A DNA stretch of 64,000 nucleotides, taken from assembly GCA_029582165.1 (NCBI GenBank), contig CM055879.1:35320330-35384329 (forward strand). The letters are read 5' to 3'. Source of the stretch: Portulaca oleracea. Its lineage: Eukaryota > Streptophyta > Magnoliopsida > Caryophyllales > Portulacaceae. The notes beneath the pieces are model-generated. The model did no database searches and was not told the DNA's origin. It worked only from the letters and a program-made list of their open reading frames with translations. Numbering within the stretch: the first letter of the stretch is position 1; each line of letters begins with the position of its first letter. Both the position numbers and the translations under genes were made by a program. Shown here piece by piece: positions 45,748-57,947 of the stretch.

Positions 45748-48454
45748 ATGAATATGTGTATAAATTTATACATATGTGCTCATAAAATTATTTACATATG
45801 CTCATCAAACTAATTCCGAGACTATGCGACTATGATATTCCTGAGAAAATAATCCAATTTTCACATATATAGACTCCATATACGGCAGAAAAAGGAAACC
45901 ATTTAAAAAATCGCTTGGAAAATCAAGAAAACTAGAAAATCAGAGACAAACAAAGATAACTTCAAGGATCATACTATAACTAAAAATCTCTGTTCAAATA
46001 AATCTTAGTTAATTAGTGTTCTTACCTATTCTACACTGGTTGGCTTTGCTATTATAATTGCCACTAGCATCCGTATTAGCTTTCATGCCATTATTTGTGT
46101 TAGTTACTGGCATGCCATTATATGTTATAATTGCCCCAAATTTTGAATTAGTTGTGTATTAGTCATCCTTGTCACTTATTCCAGATTGATTTTGACGTAT
46201 CTCAATTAATTAACGTGTGCCATTACCTGCTTCTGCAAATGATTTTTGTGGGTTATGATTCCCAGCATCTGTGAGATCGATACTGTGCCTTTTGCGTGAT
46301 ATGGTTGCTTCTGGATTAGTTATTTGATTATAAAATTTATAATGCAAGTTTAAAAAACCACTATCAAGCCCTTGCTGAGCTAATTAACATATATGGGACC
46401 ACACTAATCTAACTACTCTCTTTGCTTCTTTTAATGCTCCAAATGCTCCCCTCAAAGTATTGACAAAGACCCCTTCTTTCTGTTTTAAATTCCTACCTTG
46501 TCTTTTCCCTTTTCTTCTGCCATTCAAAGAGCATTGTTATGCTTATATTCTAGTTCTAGAGAGGCCAGTGGGCATGCATTGTATTATCAATAATTACTTC
46601 CGTGTAATGAGGAATTTAGAGTACTAGAATGCTGGACCTACCTACAAGTGGGTTGTTCCATGTGTTTGATCTTCAGGACTACTATCTAATTTGGACTTCA
46701 TTGATGATTCTAGTTTGCAAGTACATACTACTAATTAGGAAATTGATTAGTTAATACTCGCTCACATGAATTTCATTATCTATAGACAGACTTTTGACTA
46801 TGAAAAATGTTCATTATGAATGCTTCACTGAAAAAGGAAAAATACCAAAAAGGATGTAAGAATCATGCATGAGTCGTGAAGCGAAAGAACATGCTTAGCA
46901 TACTTCTTATCGCTTGTATGCTTTATGCCTGTTGCCAGTTCCTTGGCGAAGTTTACGCGCAGTTACGAATTAAATTAGTTTAGTTTCTTCGTGGGGATTT
47001 TACATGAAAAAAAAAAAACTGCAGCCCTTTTAGGTCAATTGAAACGTCTGTCCCAAATTGTTTAGGAAACTTCTGCTCGGACAAGAAACCTGCTGCAGTA
47101 AACTGGATTGAGGGGCGTGGGAAATCTGTGGTTTGCGAGGCAGTAATCAAGGAAGACATTGTCAAGAAGGTGTTGAAAACCAACGTGGCTGCTCTCGTAG
47201 AGCTCAACATGCTGAAGAATCTAGCCGGGTCTGCTGTGGCTGGGGCTCTCGGTGGTTTTAATGCCCATGCCAGCAACATAGTCTCAGCAATTTTTATAGC
47301 TACTGGGCAGGATCCTGCTCAAAATGTGGAGAGCTCCCACTGCATCACCATGATGGAAGCCATTAATGATGGCAAAGACCTTCATATATCTGTGTCTATG
47401 CCATCCATTGAGGTAACTCCAACTTATGCCATCTGGTTTTTTTAGTCGGATATTCAGACCATGTATTTTGTGTAGTTATTGTCCTTGCTGTGCTACCTGG
47501 CATCTGTCTTTTGATTGAATTAAGTCCTTTTGACCTGTTAGGCTGTGGCATTTGGTAGGTTGCCATGGTGTTTTTGTGCTAATATTAGTGCACAGGCATT
47601 ACCCGTAATTCCTTTGTGAGCAAATAGAATAGATAGAGACAAGCGGACACCAGTCGGTGAACAAGGAAGGTGAAAGAAACAATACATTTTCCCTTCCTTT
47701 ACTATCACGTGCCATATATTTTGTGGTTGAAGATGTATTGTCCTTTATCATTTCATATTGAAATGCAAGTGACATGCACCTGTCAAAGATATATTTGCTG
47801 GATGACAAGTACTTCACCTTCTGCCATCTCCACTTGGGTCCCACATTTGAGTGGAACATTTGAGTGGAACAACTTAAGTTTTGGAATCAAATTCCATACC
47901 CAACCCTCTCCGTATAAAATTCCATACCCAACCCATTCCTTTTTTCTCTCCAAACATGCCCTAAGTGTTTATTGGTCTTTGATTTTTTCTCTCCATACAT
48001 TCTCCTGAACGAAAAGATTGTTTATATCTGAATTCCTTTAGACCCCGCTTTAGCGGGAACATTGTGGGATTTGTTTGTTGTTGTTGTCCAGTGTAGAACC
48101 ACCTTGTCCAATAAAAATCCATTGGGTTGCCTTCCGATACAGACCCAACGCGTTGGACCGATTACCCTTGTTAAAAAAAAAAGTGTGACATGTCGGTTGA
48201 TGTTGTAGGTTGGCACGGTAGGAGGGGGGACTCAGCTCGCATCACAAGCAGCCTGCTTGAACCTGCTAGGGGTGAAAGGCGCAAGTAAAGGGTCACCGGG
48301 CTCAAACTCGAGGTTGCTAGCGACCATAGTGGCTGGTTCAGTTCTAGCCGGGGAGCTGTCCCTAATGTCAGCCATTGCAGCGGGGCAGCTGGTAAAGAGC
48401 CACATGAAGTACAACCGATCATGCAGGGATGTTTCCAAGGCTTCCTCCGAATGA
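44294..48454 (+). CDS. HMGR: 3-hydroxy-3-methylglutaryl-CoA reductase, ER membrane enzyme
   Basis: Four coding exons: 44294-45168, 45287-45468, 47066-47412 and 48209-48454. Borders are GT...AG, phases agree, and the total is 550 codons including stop (549 residues), normal for plant HMGR. It makes mevalonate from HMG-CoA with NADPH, the committed step of the cytosolic isoprenoid pathway. Two membrane spans are visible (about residues 35-54 and 76-97), with a short lumenal loop between them. A variable acidic/Ser-Ala linker leads to the catalytic domain: [26 protein letters not shown] (catalytic Glu), DAMGMNMVS (NADPH site, catalytic Asp nearby), [10 protein letters not shown] (catalytic Lys), [12 protein letters not shown] and the C-terminal catalytic His in [11 protein letters not shown]. 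The Ser in KYNRS is the position phosphorylated and inactivated by SnRK1-type kinase in other plants. No lesion is seen. The exon number and positions match the conserved plant HMGR structure. Confidence 0.96.
45469..47065 (+). other. HMGR intron 2 (1.6 kb) with (TA)n(GA)n repeat
   Basis: The longest intron of the gene. It contains a (TA)n run followed by (GA)n at about 45717-45748. No coding sequence or transposon with clear ends was seen. Confidence 0.7.
48030..48175 (+). repeat. Possible retroposon (SINE/LINE) tail in HMGR intron 3
   Basis: The phrase ACCCCGCTTTAGCGGGAACA (a short hairpin) followed by GTGGGATTTG and a TTG-rich run (TTTGTTTGTTGTTGTTG) resembles the 3' tails of plant SINEs that end in TTG repeats. 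The 5' end and target duplication were not found, so the assignment is tentative. Confidence 0.35.
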
Positions 48455-49371
48455 AAACGAGAGCTGCTCCAACAGTGCCTAGCAAGGAGAAATATATGCA
48501 AAAAGGGTAAGTTTTTGTGTTGGCTGTGGAACCATCTCAACCAAACGCTTAAACAGATAATTGAATGACCAATGATGATTTTATACTCTAACACACCTCT
48601 CACATGAGTGTTGCGAAGACTCTCTTTACTTTGTACAAATACATACGGGAGACACTGAAATTCGAACTTGAAAGCTCCTGTTCAATTTGACTCTTATACC
48701 ATGTGGAATTATCACCAAAAACCTAAACTAATAGTTTAATGTCAAATGATGATTTTATACTCTAACAATGAAACTGGTGGGTCACGTCAGGTCAGGTCAC
48801 ACAAGGGATATTTCTAGTGTTACGGACCTACGGTGGTGGGCAGGCATGTGAGAGTGGAGCAAGCATATGGAAAAAGGTCTCTCAATAATCGAAGTGTGTG
48901 GTGTTGAAAACACCCAACGTGCGTGCATAGCAGCAGTACCTTCTCTCTGTTTTTCTCTCTCTATGGTACGTGATTAATTTGTGTGAATATGTATGCATAT
49001 ATGCATGGGGGGTTTAGAAAAAATCTTCAAATGTATGTGGGTGTGTGTGAGTGTCAACTTCAATTCAAAAGATAGCTAGCTGTAGTTGTGGTTGGTCCCT
49101 TCCACGTTGTTACCGGCTTGGATTGTTTTGGTCTTCAGTGCGGGGGGAAATGGGGTCAACTTTGTTCCATTTGTTTGAGCTGTTCAATTTGTTCCTATTA
49201 TTCCCAATGTTGTACAAAGAACCTGGTTTCTTCCATCTGGAATCCTCACTCTTCCATTCTTTAATGTCACTTCATAATTTAAAATGTTGCCTTACTTTTT
49301 AACATTATGATTTTGTTTCATTAAATCCCATTTCCATTTTGCTTTTAAACATAGATGAGTGCCATGCTGTA

Positions 49372-49422
<51 letters not shown>

Positions 49423-49450
49423 CTGGTCATTGCAAATTATATTGTCCACT
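48455..49450. other. HMGR 3' flank
   Basis: Presumed 3' UTR and downstream DNA. A (TA)n array lies at 49375-49422. No other gene. Confidence 0.5.
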
Positions 49451-49660
49451 GTAGTGTACCTATCTAGACATATCACATGTATTGAAATACACTATTTTTT
49501 TTATATGATGAATTCCTATAAAAGTTTGATGACTTTAAAAATATTGATGAATTTTGTAATAATATTGATATATTTATGATGAATTTTATAATTAATATTG
49601 TTGAATTATTTAAAAAATTTAATACAAGTGGTGTATCTAGATAGGTACTAGGTACACCAC
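49451..49660. mobile_element. MITE with GTGGTGTACCTA ends, copy 1
   Basis: Left GTAGTGTACCTATCTAGA; right, on the other strand, GTGGTGTACCTAGTACCTAT. The interior (TTTTGTAATAATATTGATATATTTATGA) is shared with 58751-58952. About 210 bp, superfamily not determined. Confidence 0.7.
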
Positions 49661-50076
49661 GGTGGGTCATATAACGATTGGTTAACCATTTTTTAATGTG
49701 TTTTGGATCATACATGAAATTCAATTTCAAGCCGAACAATTTCAAACACATGAGCTATTATGAGAACACTACATATATAAGACAAAAGAAAGTGGCAGAT
49801 GAAATTCCAAGAGTTCACATGGTATACTGTAGGCAATCTTGTGGAGAAGATTTGCAAATATTTGCTTAATTTGAACTTGAACACTAGACCCCACTATGTA
49901 TTCCATGCTGCCAAAATCTTTGGGACATAGAGCCAGATAATACCAATTAAATTGAAAATGAGAGCTTTGGAGAAATGGGCCCCTAATCAAGTTCAAATAT
50001 CAAGGGATGAGTTAATGGTAAAGATGAAATTAAGCTCTTTCCTCCCTTTGCTTAATTTGAACTAAACTTGGGAATA
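49661..50076. other. Gene-free spacer
   Basis: Non-coding; nothing recognised. Confidence 0.5.
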
Positions 50077-50558
50077 GGGGTGGGCAACGGGTTGGGTTGG
50101 GCCGGATCAGGGTTGACACATTAGTCATACAGGGTCGGGCCGGGTCAAAGTCGACCCTTGTAGTAATGGGTCGGGTCAGGGCTTTTTAATAAAAATAAAG
50201 GTGGGCCTATTAGTCGACTCATTTGACCTTTTAAGTTTTTTTTTTTTTTTTTTGAGAATATTTGACCCTAAAATTAAAATTAAGTGTATTTGTACAAAAA
50301 ATGTAATTGTATTAATTATTACTAGCTAGTATTTAATATGGAGTATTAATAACATATTTAAATAAGATTAGCATTTAAAATAATATGAAAAACTATTTAT
50401 TTTGAGTTATCGTAGGCCAACACAATCCGGTCAATTCACCGACCTTTTAATATTGTGAAACGGGCCGATATGTTAATGACCCGACTCTTTGACAACCCCT
50501 TTATTTTAGGGCCTAACCCTCTTGACCCTGTGGGGGCCTGGCCGTTGCCCACCCCCAC
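50077..50558. mobile_element. Fold-back element with GGGGTGGGCAACGG ends
   Basis: Left GGGGTGGGCAACGGGTTGGG; right GGCCGTTGCCCACCCCCACC, which is its inverted copy. The interior has GGGTCGGGCCGGGTC-like words on both sides and an AT-rich centre. No coding and no clear target duplication. Confidence 0.6.
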
Positions 50559-51273
50559 CTAGGAAACATCACAAGTTCAGAGGCACTGTGCCATTATGTC
50601 ATTCACATTTGAAGAAATACAGTGGAACTAATTACCAAACCTAATGGAAATACCATTTGTCCCAATTATAATCGTATTCTTTAATTACTTGATCAATCTG
50701 TAAATACCTTGTTGCAGTTTGATCACCTTTTTTCTCCCACTTACTTTGAACAAATTCATGGTTTTTCACATCAATATCAACATCAACTGCAACATTTATG
50801 TATTTCACATCAATATCAACATGGACTTTAGCATATATGTATTTGTCTCTTGATGAATTTCTTCTTTATGGAGAAATTTGGTTTCAGCTCTGAAGGAGCT
50901 TAGAACAGTATGTCAATAATAAGAGCTCGATCATTCCCTTGTCCTTGCTGAATGGATTACGAAAAACTATATAAATTGAGAGAATGAAAAGAAAGCCTGA
51001 TGAAACATTCAAACAAAGCGAAATATACAAAATATATGGCATTATTTTTTGCTCCAAGCATACACATGTTTGGCTTAGTTTGAAAAGATTTAATATGCGA
51101 AATTCCTTCTTTGGCTTAGATCGAATTAAAATTCACATAGTAGTCTCAAGAATCTATAAGTAGGCGAAACATACAAAATTAAAACATTCCCCATCCTTGA
51201 GCAAATAAAAAAAACAAACACAGAACACACACCACAGTATCAAAGCCTTGTTCTAAATCAAGGTTTTAAACAA
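50559..51273. other. Upstream region of the first LRR pseudogene
   Basis: Contains an approximate direct repeat of TTTCACATCAATATCAACAT (50765 and 50804). At 51150-51240 is a promoter/leader block (CTATAAGTAGGCGAAACATA ... CCCCATCCTTGAGCAA) shared with 55655-55730 and 59247-59310. The CTATAAGTAG may serve as a TATA box. Confidence 0.55.
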
Positions 51274-52848
51274 ATGACAACCTTGGTAAATTGTACACTG
51301 GGCTTTCATCACTGCGGGGCGCTATTCTTGGTGTTGTATGTAGCTTGCCTACTGATGGTCTATTCACCAGCAAATGTGATTAGCCCAAATGAGACGGACC
51401 GCTTGGCCTTGCTGGAATTCAAGGCCAAAATCAGCACAGACCCCCCCACCCCCCCTTGGGGTGATGTCCTCTTGGAATGAATCGAACCACTTTTGCAACT
51501 GGTTTGGTGTTACGTGCGACAAACGCAGATCCTTGCAATTGGGAGGTTCCATATCGCCCCATATTGTAAACCTTACCTTCTTGAGGACGATTAACCTTAG
51601 GAACAACAACTTCATTGATCAAATACCCCCTGAAATCGGTTATCTGCGACGGCTCAACACATTGTATCTCAACAATAATTTCCTAAGAGGTGATATTCCT
51701 TGGAATTTATCAAGATGTGCTAAACTAGTCGTTTTAGACCTTTCCAACAATACGTTGATGGGAGAAATCCCATAGGAGCTCAGCCAACTATCGAAGCTCG
51801 AATTCTTTCAAAAGTATTCAATAATAGTCTAACTGGAGAGATACCTTCTTCTCTTGGAAATCTGTCCTCACTTGAGAGACTCGCTGTGTCATATAACAAT
51901 CTGACTGGGAGTGTCCCTGAGGCTCTTGGCCGGCTAAAGCAGCTCACTTATCTAGACATTTGTGAAAACCAGTTGTTGGGCAACGTCCTTCCCTCAATCT
52001 TCAATCTTTGTTCTCTAGTTTACAAACTTGGGAATATGTTGGATTGTTGGAATAATCTTGGGGGTTCATTACCCGAATGCACTAGCAACTTGTCATCCAA
52101 CCTCAGACTATTCTCTTTGGGAGACAATCACATATTTGGTAGCATTCCTGAGCCATTATGCAATGCCACAAATCTTGTTCTCCTTGACCTACATTATAAC
52201 CATTTTGAAGGAACTATTCCTGATTGTTTGATTGAGTTATCTCAAACTCTTAGTCTGCTAGACTTGAGCGAGAACAACCTAGTTGGTAGCATCCCTAATA
52301 AGTTTGGGAAGAGTTGCAAATTAGAGATGATGGACATATGGGAATTTTCTGCAAGGACAAATTCTGAGATCTCTTGCAAACTGCAAGGAATTGAATTCTT
52401 AGATGTTTGGGGAGCAACCAATTAAACGACTCTTTCCCTTGTCAGTTGCGAGTTGCGTACGTTGTCTCAGTTGCAAGTTCTTACTCTGATTTCCGATAAA
52501 TTCAGTTACTGGGCCTTTCCTCCAATCAGTTGAGTGGTGAGATCACTGCACAATTTATGCCAAAGTGGAGATTGATGATTGCTGGAACAAAGGAACTTCA
52601 AATAGAACTTGACCTTTCGCAATATTATTCAGAGTTGAACGACTTTGGGCTTACCGTGAGCTATCAATATTTTGTGAAACTCACCTTCAAAGGCAACAAT
52701 TATGAATTGCAAAACGATTCCCCAAATCTTTACGAGCATAGACTTGTCTAACAGTGCATTTCATGGGAAGATACCCCCGGAATTTGGGAATCTAAATGCT
52801 CTCATAATTCTCAATCTTTCCCACAATTCTCTATCGGGCCATATTTGA
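51274..52848 (+). pseudogene. LRR receptor pseudogene, apparently a chimera of receptor-kinase and receptor-like-protein types
   Basis: The ATG at 51274 opens a signal peptide and LRRNT domain (NETDRLALLEFKAKIS) like the copy at 59394. A C-run (51440-51457) shifts the frame, and a TAG at 51774-51776 and further shifts follow. The first part (SGSISPH-type cap, EIGYLRRLNTLYLNNN, GEIPSSLGNLSSLERL) is of the Xa21/EFR-like LRR-XII kind. From about 52080 on the repeats (LPECTSN, PDCLIELSQTLSLLDLSENN) and the segments KWRLMIAGTKELQIEL and SLSNSAFHGKIPPEFGNLNA-like IDLSN...SHNSLSGHI resemble the end of receptor-like proteins. There is no kinase domain, transmembrane helix or cytoplasmic tail. At least three frame breaks make it non-functional. 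Confidence 0.78.
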
Positions 52849-54377
52849 TTAAGCATAGATTATTACTGTTTAAAAATGAATTAATGTATTCAAGTTAAAC
52901 ATTGAGTTGTTGGACTGAAGCACAAACTGTAATCACAAATTTTGAAGAGATGAATATAAGCATGAGTTGGACAATTCTCTTAGCGAAGATCAATAAAAAT
53001 GGCAATCAAGAGCGTAATTGGTTATTGTCAGTGGAGAATAGTGAAGGGAGGATTGGTGTATTTATATACCTAGCTTACAATATCACCAAATAAAAGAGAA
53101 TGGAGGGAATGTTGGTTATAATCAGTAATAGACTTCTTATACCTAATTTACAAACTGCCAGCTAAGTCTACTACTCATAACATGTAAAGAAGAGAACTAA
53201 ATTGATGGATAAAACCCATCCATAGGGTTTGGTTTATAACATATTAATTTAGATATCAAACTTGGTTAATAATTAGTTTATTAGGTCCTAATTAAGTGCA
53301 TATTAAGCCATTTAATTGTAACTTCAGAAATTGGGTTTTACATTTTGCAGGGAAGAGTGAACATGACTGACTGTTGCCTCAATGAATGATGCAGGTCAAG
53401 CTCATTTGTTTTGTCATAATAATGCTAAGTGCAATTTTTTTTCCGATTATTGCAAGTCAAAGGCTTAATGGTTCGTAAAATACAGCAAAACCGCAATACA
53501 AAACAACAAACATCCCACTTCAAAAGACACAAGCCTGCGAAAAAAACAGCTAAACATAAGCAATACAACAAAGATTAATTACAACCAAAATACGTTCTCA
53601 ATCGACAACGATCACAAAAGAACAACTTCACTTGGGTGAGTCATCGAGGAATCTCACGCCAATATCCTTGCCAATAATCTTTTTCCTGCACTCAACCTCG
53701 GCATCAATATCATCAAGAATGTCATCTTTCAAGCTGCTCTCGCGCTTAGTCTTCCTCGCTTTCAATCCATCCTTTTGGCCAAGACAATTCTACAAGTTGC
53801 ATTCTTAACAAACTGCCATTTAAATTTCATCAACATCTACTGTTTTCTCTTACTCCTGACTTTACCCTTCCTGGTCTCAAGAATGGAATCCTCAAAACCT
53901 ACAAGTAAGTTGTTAAGTGCAATTTACGATGACATATAAAATAGTGGGGCATTGATATATACAAATCCGCTAATGCAGCCATAGACTTGCGGTGGAATTT
54001 GTCCACACATACCACATTTCCACACAATCAAGTCTCTAAAGTTGGAGTCATCAACCATATTTCACGTCACTTAGTTTTTTCTACAATCCAACTGAAGTAG
54101 ACATGCACGTAGACTGATGATCAACTTAATACAATCCGTGGATAATGATACACATCTTGCTTCAAGATAGTTAATTATTAGTTTGGTCAAATGATATAAA
54201 TAATAGTATAATTTTATCAACCATAGTAGAAAATGTATATTTTATGCATAGTTTTATAATTATGAAAAAATATAAATAAATAATTATTTTTATATTGTTT
54301 ATAAGTTGTAAGAACCCTAAAAATAATGACACATACCTTTAAAATAATTTAAATATACTTATATTTAACTCTATGAG
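52849..54377. other. Gene-free DNA with segmental similarity to 59030-59240
   Basis: 53950-54170 (CTAATGCAGCCATAGACTTG ... TTAGTTTTTTCTACAATCCA) is repeated at 59035-59225 upstream of the second LRR copy, showing a duplicated LRR upstream segment. A 63-codon frame at 52902-53093 has no features. Confidence 0.55.
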
Positions 54378-55573
54378 CAGGGGCGGAGCCAGAGTATTTT
54401 ATAGCATGGGCCATAATATGTAACTTATATTTAATTTTTAAATTTAAGTATAGAGAAACAACACTTGATAAGTAAAATAATTAAATAAAAACAAAGTTTA
54501 GTCATCAATGGAACACGAAAACAAATAAATTAATCTTATTGAGAAAAATTATCATACAATTGATATTTTTCTTAAGAAAATATTTATGATTCAACTAAAT
54601 TGCTTTATAATAAGGGATATTGGATGACAATATACTGACCTTTGAGGGTATTGGATTGTAATATACCGACCTTTACTATTGGACAACAATATCCCTGACC
54701 TTTATATCTAGGTGAGATTATTATACCAACAATGACTAAGGGGGTGGTGACTGGTTAACTGGTTTCAATTCTGACATGATAGGTGGAGGGAAAATGACCG
54801 ACCCTTGCCCAATAACTCCGTTAACCCTCCGTTTTTCTCACTAACCCATGTTAAAAAAAAATCGGCCCTAATACAGTGACTAACGGGGTAGTGAATCGGT
54901 CTTCGTACTGACGTGAAACACAACCAACCAATGTCTTGTAATGTGAGTTAGTGAGAAAAACTAAGGGGTTAATGAGGTCATTGGCTTGGGACAGTATTTT
55001 TACCTTCGCCAACCATGTTAGCGCGCATGGAGAGCGGTTTACCACCTCTTTAGTTACTGTTGATATAATAATGTCACATAGGTATAAAGGTCAGAGATAT
55101 AATTGCCGTCCAATAGCAAAGGTTGGTATATTACAATCCAACATCCCCAAAAGTTGGTATATTATCATCTAAAAACCCTTATAATAATATATATGAAAAA
55201 ATAGAAAAAGCTTTCTAAAAATTAAGTTTAAACGATAAGAAATATTGTGAAAGAATAGCAGATATATACATGAGAAAAATTGAAGTAATTAATAATAAAC
55301 GGATGAATAGGAAATGGAAGTAACTTTTAAGAACTAAAAGTAAAACAAGAATATGTATTAAGCTTGAGCTGGCATGTTGTAGTCTATTTAATTGAGGAAC
55401 TTGTGGCTAGCAGGATTCAAACACGCGACAATAGACAACTTCAATATTTTACCACTAAGCAGATACCATTATGACAATGGACCTATGTTGCTAAAGAGTT
55501 GAAACTAATCATAGATATTCTATTTGATAGTATGGGCCATGGCCCCCCTTGGCCCCCCAAGGATCCGCCCATG
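54378..55573. mobile_element. Non-autonomous hAT element, 1.2 kb, perfect 8-bp duplication
   Basis: Begins CAGGGGCGGAGCCAG and ends GGATCCGCCCATG (inverted: CATGGGCGGATCC). The flanking 8-bp duplication TCTATGAG (54370-77 and 55574-81) is exact, which is the hAT hallmark. A related empty site exists at 39935-40030. The interior has no transposase and holds a Mutator-type MITE (54614-55178) plus a tRNA-like B-box phrase (GGATTCAAAC near 55412) that is not a complete tRNA. Confidence 0.88.
54614..55178. mobile_element. Mutator-like MITE nested in the hAT element
   Basis: Left GGGATATTGGATGACAATAT; right, on the other strand, GGGTTTTTAGATGATAATAT, inverted over about 100 bp. A perfect 9-bp duplication TTATAATAA flanks it (54605-13 and 55179-87). 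Same family as 34159, 57590 and 62485. Confidence 0.88.
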
Positions 55574-55639
55574 TCTATGAGTGATTTAGGTGAAATGTAA
55601 GTTGGTTATTAACCATCTTACGTCAAGATGTTTATCTTT

Positions 55640-55740
55640 TTGCACAGTTAAAATCTATAAAGCAGAAGAAACATACAAACATATTCCCCATCCTTGAGCA
55701 AGTCTTTTCTATTATTTTTCCACTTTTCTAATGAATCAAT
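55640..55740 (+). promoter_or_regulatory. Orphan LRR-gene leader fragment
   Basis: GAAACATACAAACATATTCCCCATCCTTGAGCAA-type block (read in pieces: GAAACATACAAACATATTCC and CCATCCTTGAGCAAGTCTTT) matches the leaders at 51165-51205 and 59262-59310. No LRR coding sequence follows, so the gene body has been lost or the promoter piece was copied alone. Confidence 0.6.
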
Positions 55741-57039
55741 CTATTCACATCTCTCCCCTCCTCCTTTAGAGAGGCGCTTCAAGGAATACTCTACCTTTCT
55801 TTCACAATGCTTTTCACGAGACACATATGATACCTTGACCAGTTTGACAATATATAGAAACAGAGATGAAATCATATATATGTTGTACTTCAATAACTTC
55901 ATGTGTTATGATCTGAGGTGAGGGTGGGTGTATTTATTGAGGGTGGGTGTATTTATAGTACATACCGCATCAATTTAGATATTAACCTAGTTAACTAATA
56001 ATTAATTTAGGTCCTAATAAGCATAGACTAAGCCCTTCAATAATAGCTTCAGAAATTGGTATTAAATTTTACAGGGATGAAATACATGAGTGCAATTTGC
56101 AATGGGAGGCCACACACCTTCACTAGATAGAATATGTCCCTTGTGTATCATAAATCTAATAACGAGTCATGACAAAAGCAAACATAGCATCAAGGAAAGG
56201 TTTAACCCAAAACTAAAGTAATTAGTCGATCAAGGTCATTTGTTGGAATGTGCAACTTGTAGTGAATGCCAAAGACCTTCACTACTAGAAATTAAGGACT
56301 ATTATTTTTGTCTGCCCTCTTCTTTACCCCACCTTCTAATAATGATATGATTATTGTCATTGTTTTTCTAGATTAAATGGCAAATACATTGCTTTTGCTC
56401 AGTTGTCATTGTCTTAATTATCTCCGTTTCTTTTGTTCAATTGATTATTCCCACAGTTGCCTTCATTCAATCACTTTCATTTTACTATTATCTAGCTTTC
56501 GTTTTCACGCAAATATCAACATCAGTTTTGGAGTGATGTGTCTGTAAGTTTGATTTCTTCAAGGCTTGAAAACACATAATTATAGCAATAGGGCTGAGCG
56601 TAGGAAATACGCCCCTATGTAGTTTGTGCCTAATGGTCTTGACAGTCGCTTGATTAGTCCCTCAATTCACGACCACTTAAACACCTTCTTGTATTAATTT
56701 AATCACATTCTTTCATTTTCTTTGAAGGAATTCCAAATAAGAAAAAATAAGAAAAAAATAATTCCTTTAAAATTATATTAGCGTCCAAAATTCCTTTAAA
56801 AAAATAAAATTCTTTATAATTTAAACTTTTTATCTATAGAATTTGATCACCTTCTTGTATTAATTTGATCATGTTCTTTCTATATAATAAAATACAAGCA
56901 GCTAAGGGAATTACAATAAGAAAAAATAATTTGGGAAATTTGATTTTATTTCCAAAGCATATTCTAAACCTCACAATTTAATACTTTCATAAATATATTC
57001 TAAATAAAAGAAAATCTTAATATTTGATTTAATACAGAA
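55741..57039. other. Gene-free DNA
   Basis: Contains a direct repeat of about 100 bp (56690-56760 and 56850-56950; CTTCTTGTATTAATTT ... ATAAGAAAAAATAA) and short similarity to the 53400 and 58600 regions (CATTTGTT...TGAATGCCAAAGACC). Nothing codes. Confidence 0.45.
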
Positions 57040-57440
57040 CTAACTGTTCGGAAAAATTAGTGTTTTAGATAGCGGATAGCGGTTTAGGCAGCGGATAGCG
57101 ATTTAAGTAGCGGATGGCGGTTTAAATAGGGGATAGCGGATGATTGTTCAAATGAAAATTGTGTTCGGTAAATTTAGCGGTTGAATTAGCAGATTAATGT
57201 GAATTGACATAAAAGGATATCAATAATTTTCAAAGATAAAATTTTCAAAGGGTATTTTTTGACAGAAAAATATGAAACGCTACTCCAAACGCTAAACGTT
57301 AACTTTATTAGCGTTTCGCAAAACACTCCTTAAAACGCTAAACGCTCCTCAAACCGAACGCTAATATTTATGCAATTAGAGTTTTGACTTTGTCAATACG
57401 CTAAATGCTACCCCAAACGCTACTATCGAACACGGCCTAA
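57040..57440. mobile_element. MITE with AGCGGATAGCGG repeats, related to 31650-31990
   Basis: The left part has repeated GCGGATAGCGGTTTA words, the right part AAACGCTAAACGC words, ending CTATCGAACACGGCC then TAA. The right end resembles the PIF-type GGCCGTGTTC terminus. Non-coding. Confidence 0.55.
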
Positions 57441-57589
57441 GACATTCCCTAATTTTTCTTTCATCAATTTTATATTATAATATTTCATCACAACATAGGA
57501 AATAAAGTATAATTGATATTAAAGTAAAATTTTCATGAAAAGTCTAGAATATTATTTTTGTAATTTCTTTAATAACTATTTTAAAAAAA

Positions 57590-57947
57590 GGTATTTGGAT
57601 GCTAATATACTGGACTTTTGGGGTATTGGACAATAATGCACTGAACTTTGACCTTGGACAATAATACACTGTACTTTGGGGAGTGTTGAACAATAATGCA
57701 CTCAGTATGATTTTGATAATGGCTAACTTGGTGATAATCCTATGTAGCGGGTGGAGGAGATGAATTGGTCCAAAAATATTTGTTTTCTCGGTCTGTCACG
57801 TAAGATTGGCACCAAGTTCGCCACCGTCGAAAGTGTCTCGAGTGCATTATTGTCCAACACCGTTCAGTGCATTATTGTCCAATGTCAAAGTTCAGTGCAT
57901 TATTGTCCAATACTCCAAAAGTTCAGTATATCAGCGTCCAAAATTCC
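57590..57947. mobile_element. Mutator-like MITE, TTGGACAATAATGCACTG family
   Basis: Ends GGTATTTGGATGCTAATATA and, on the other strand, GGAATTTTGGACGCTGATAT. Inverted similarity continues through TTGGACAATAATGCACTGAA on both sides. AT-rich flanks (TTAAAAAAA / TTTAAAAAA) may be the 9-bp duplication. Confidence 0.68.

Noticed and set aside
55385..55480. tRNA-like B-box phrase (GGATTCAAAC) inside the hAT element
   Set aside because: No A box at the right distance, no cloverleaf and no anticodon stem could be drawn.
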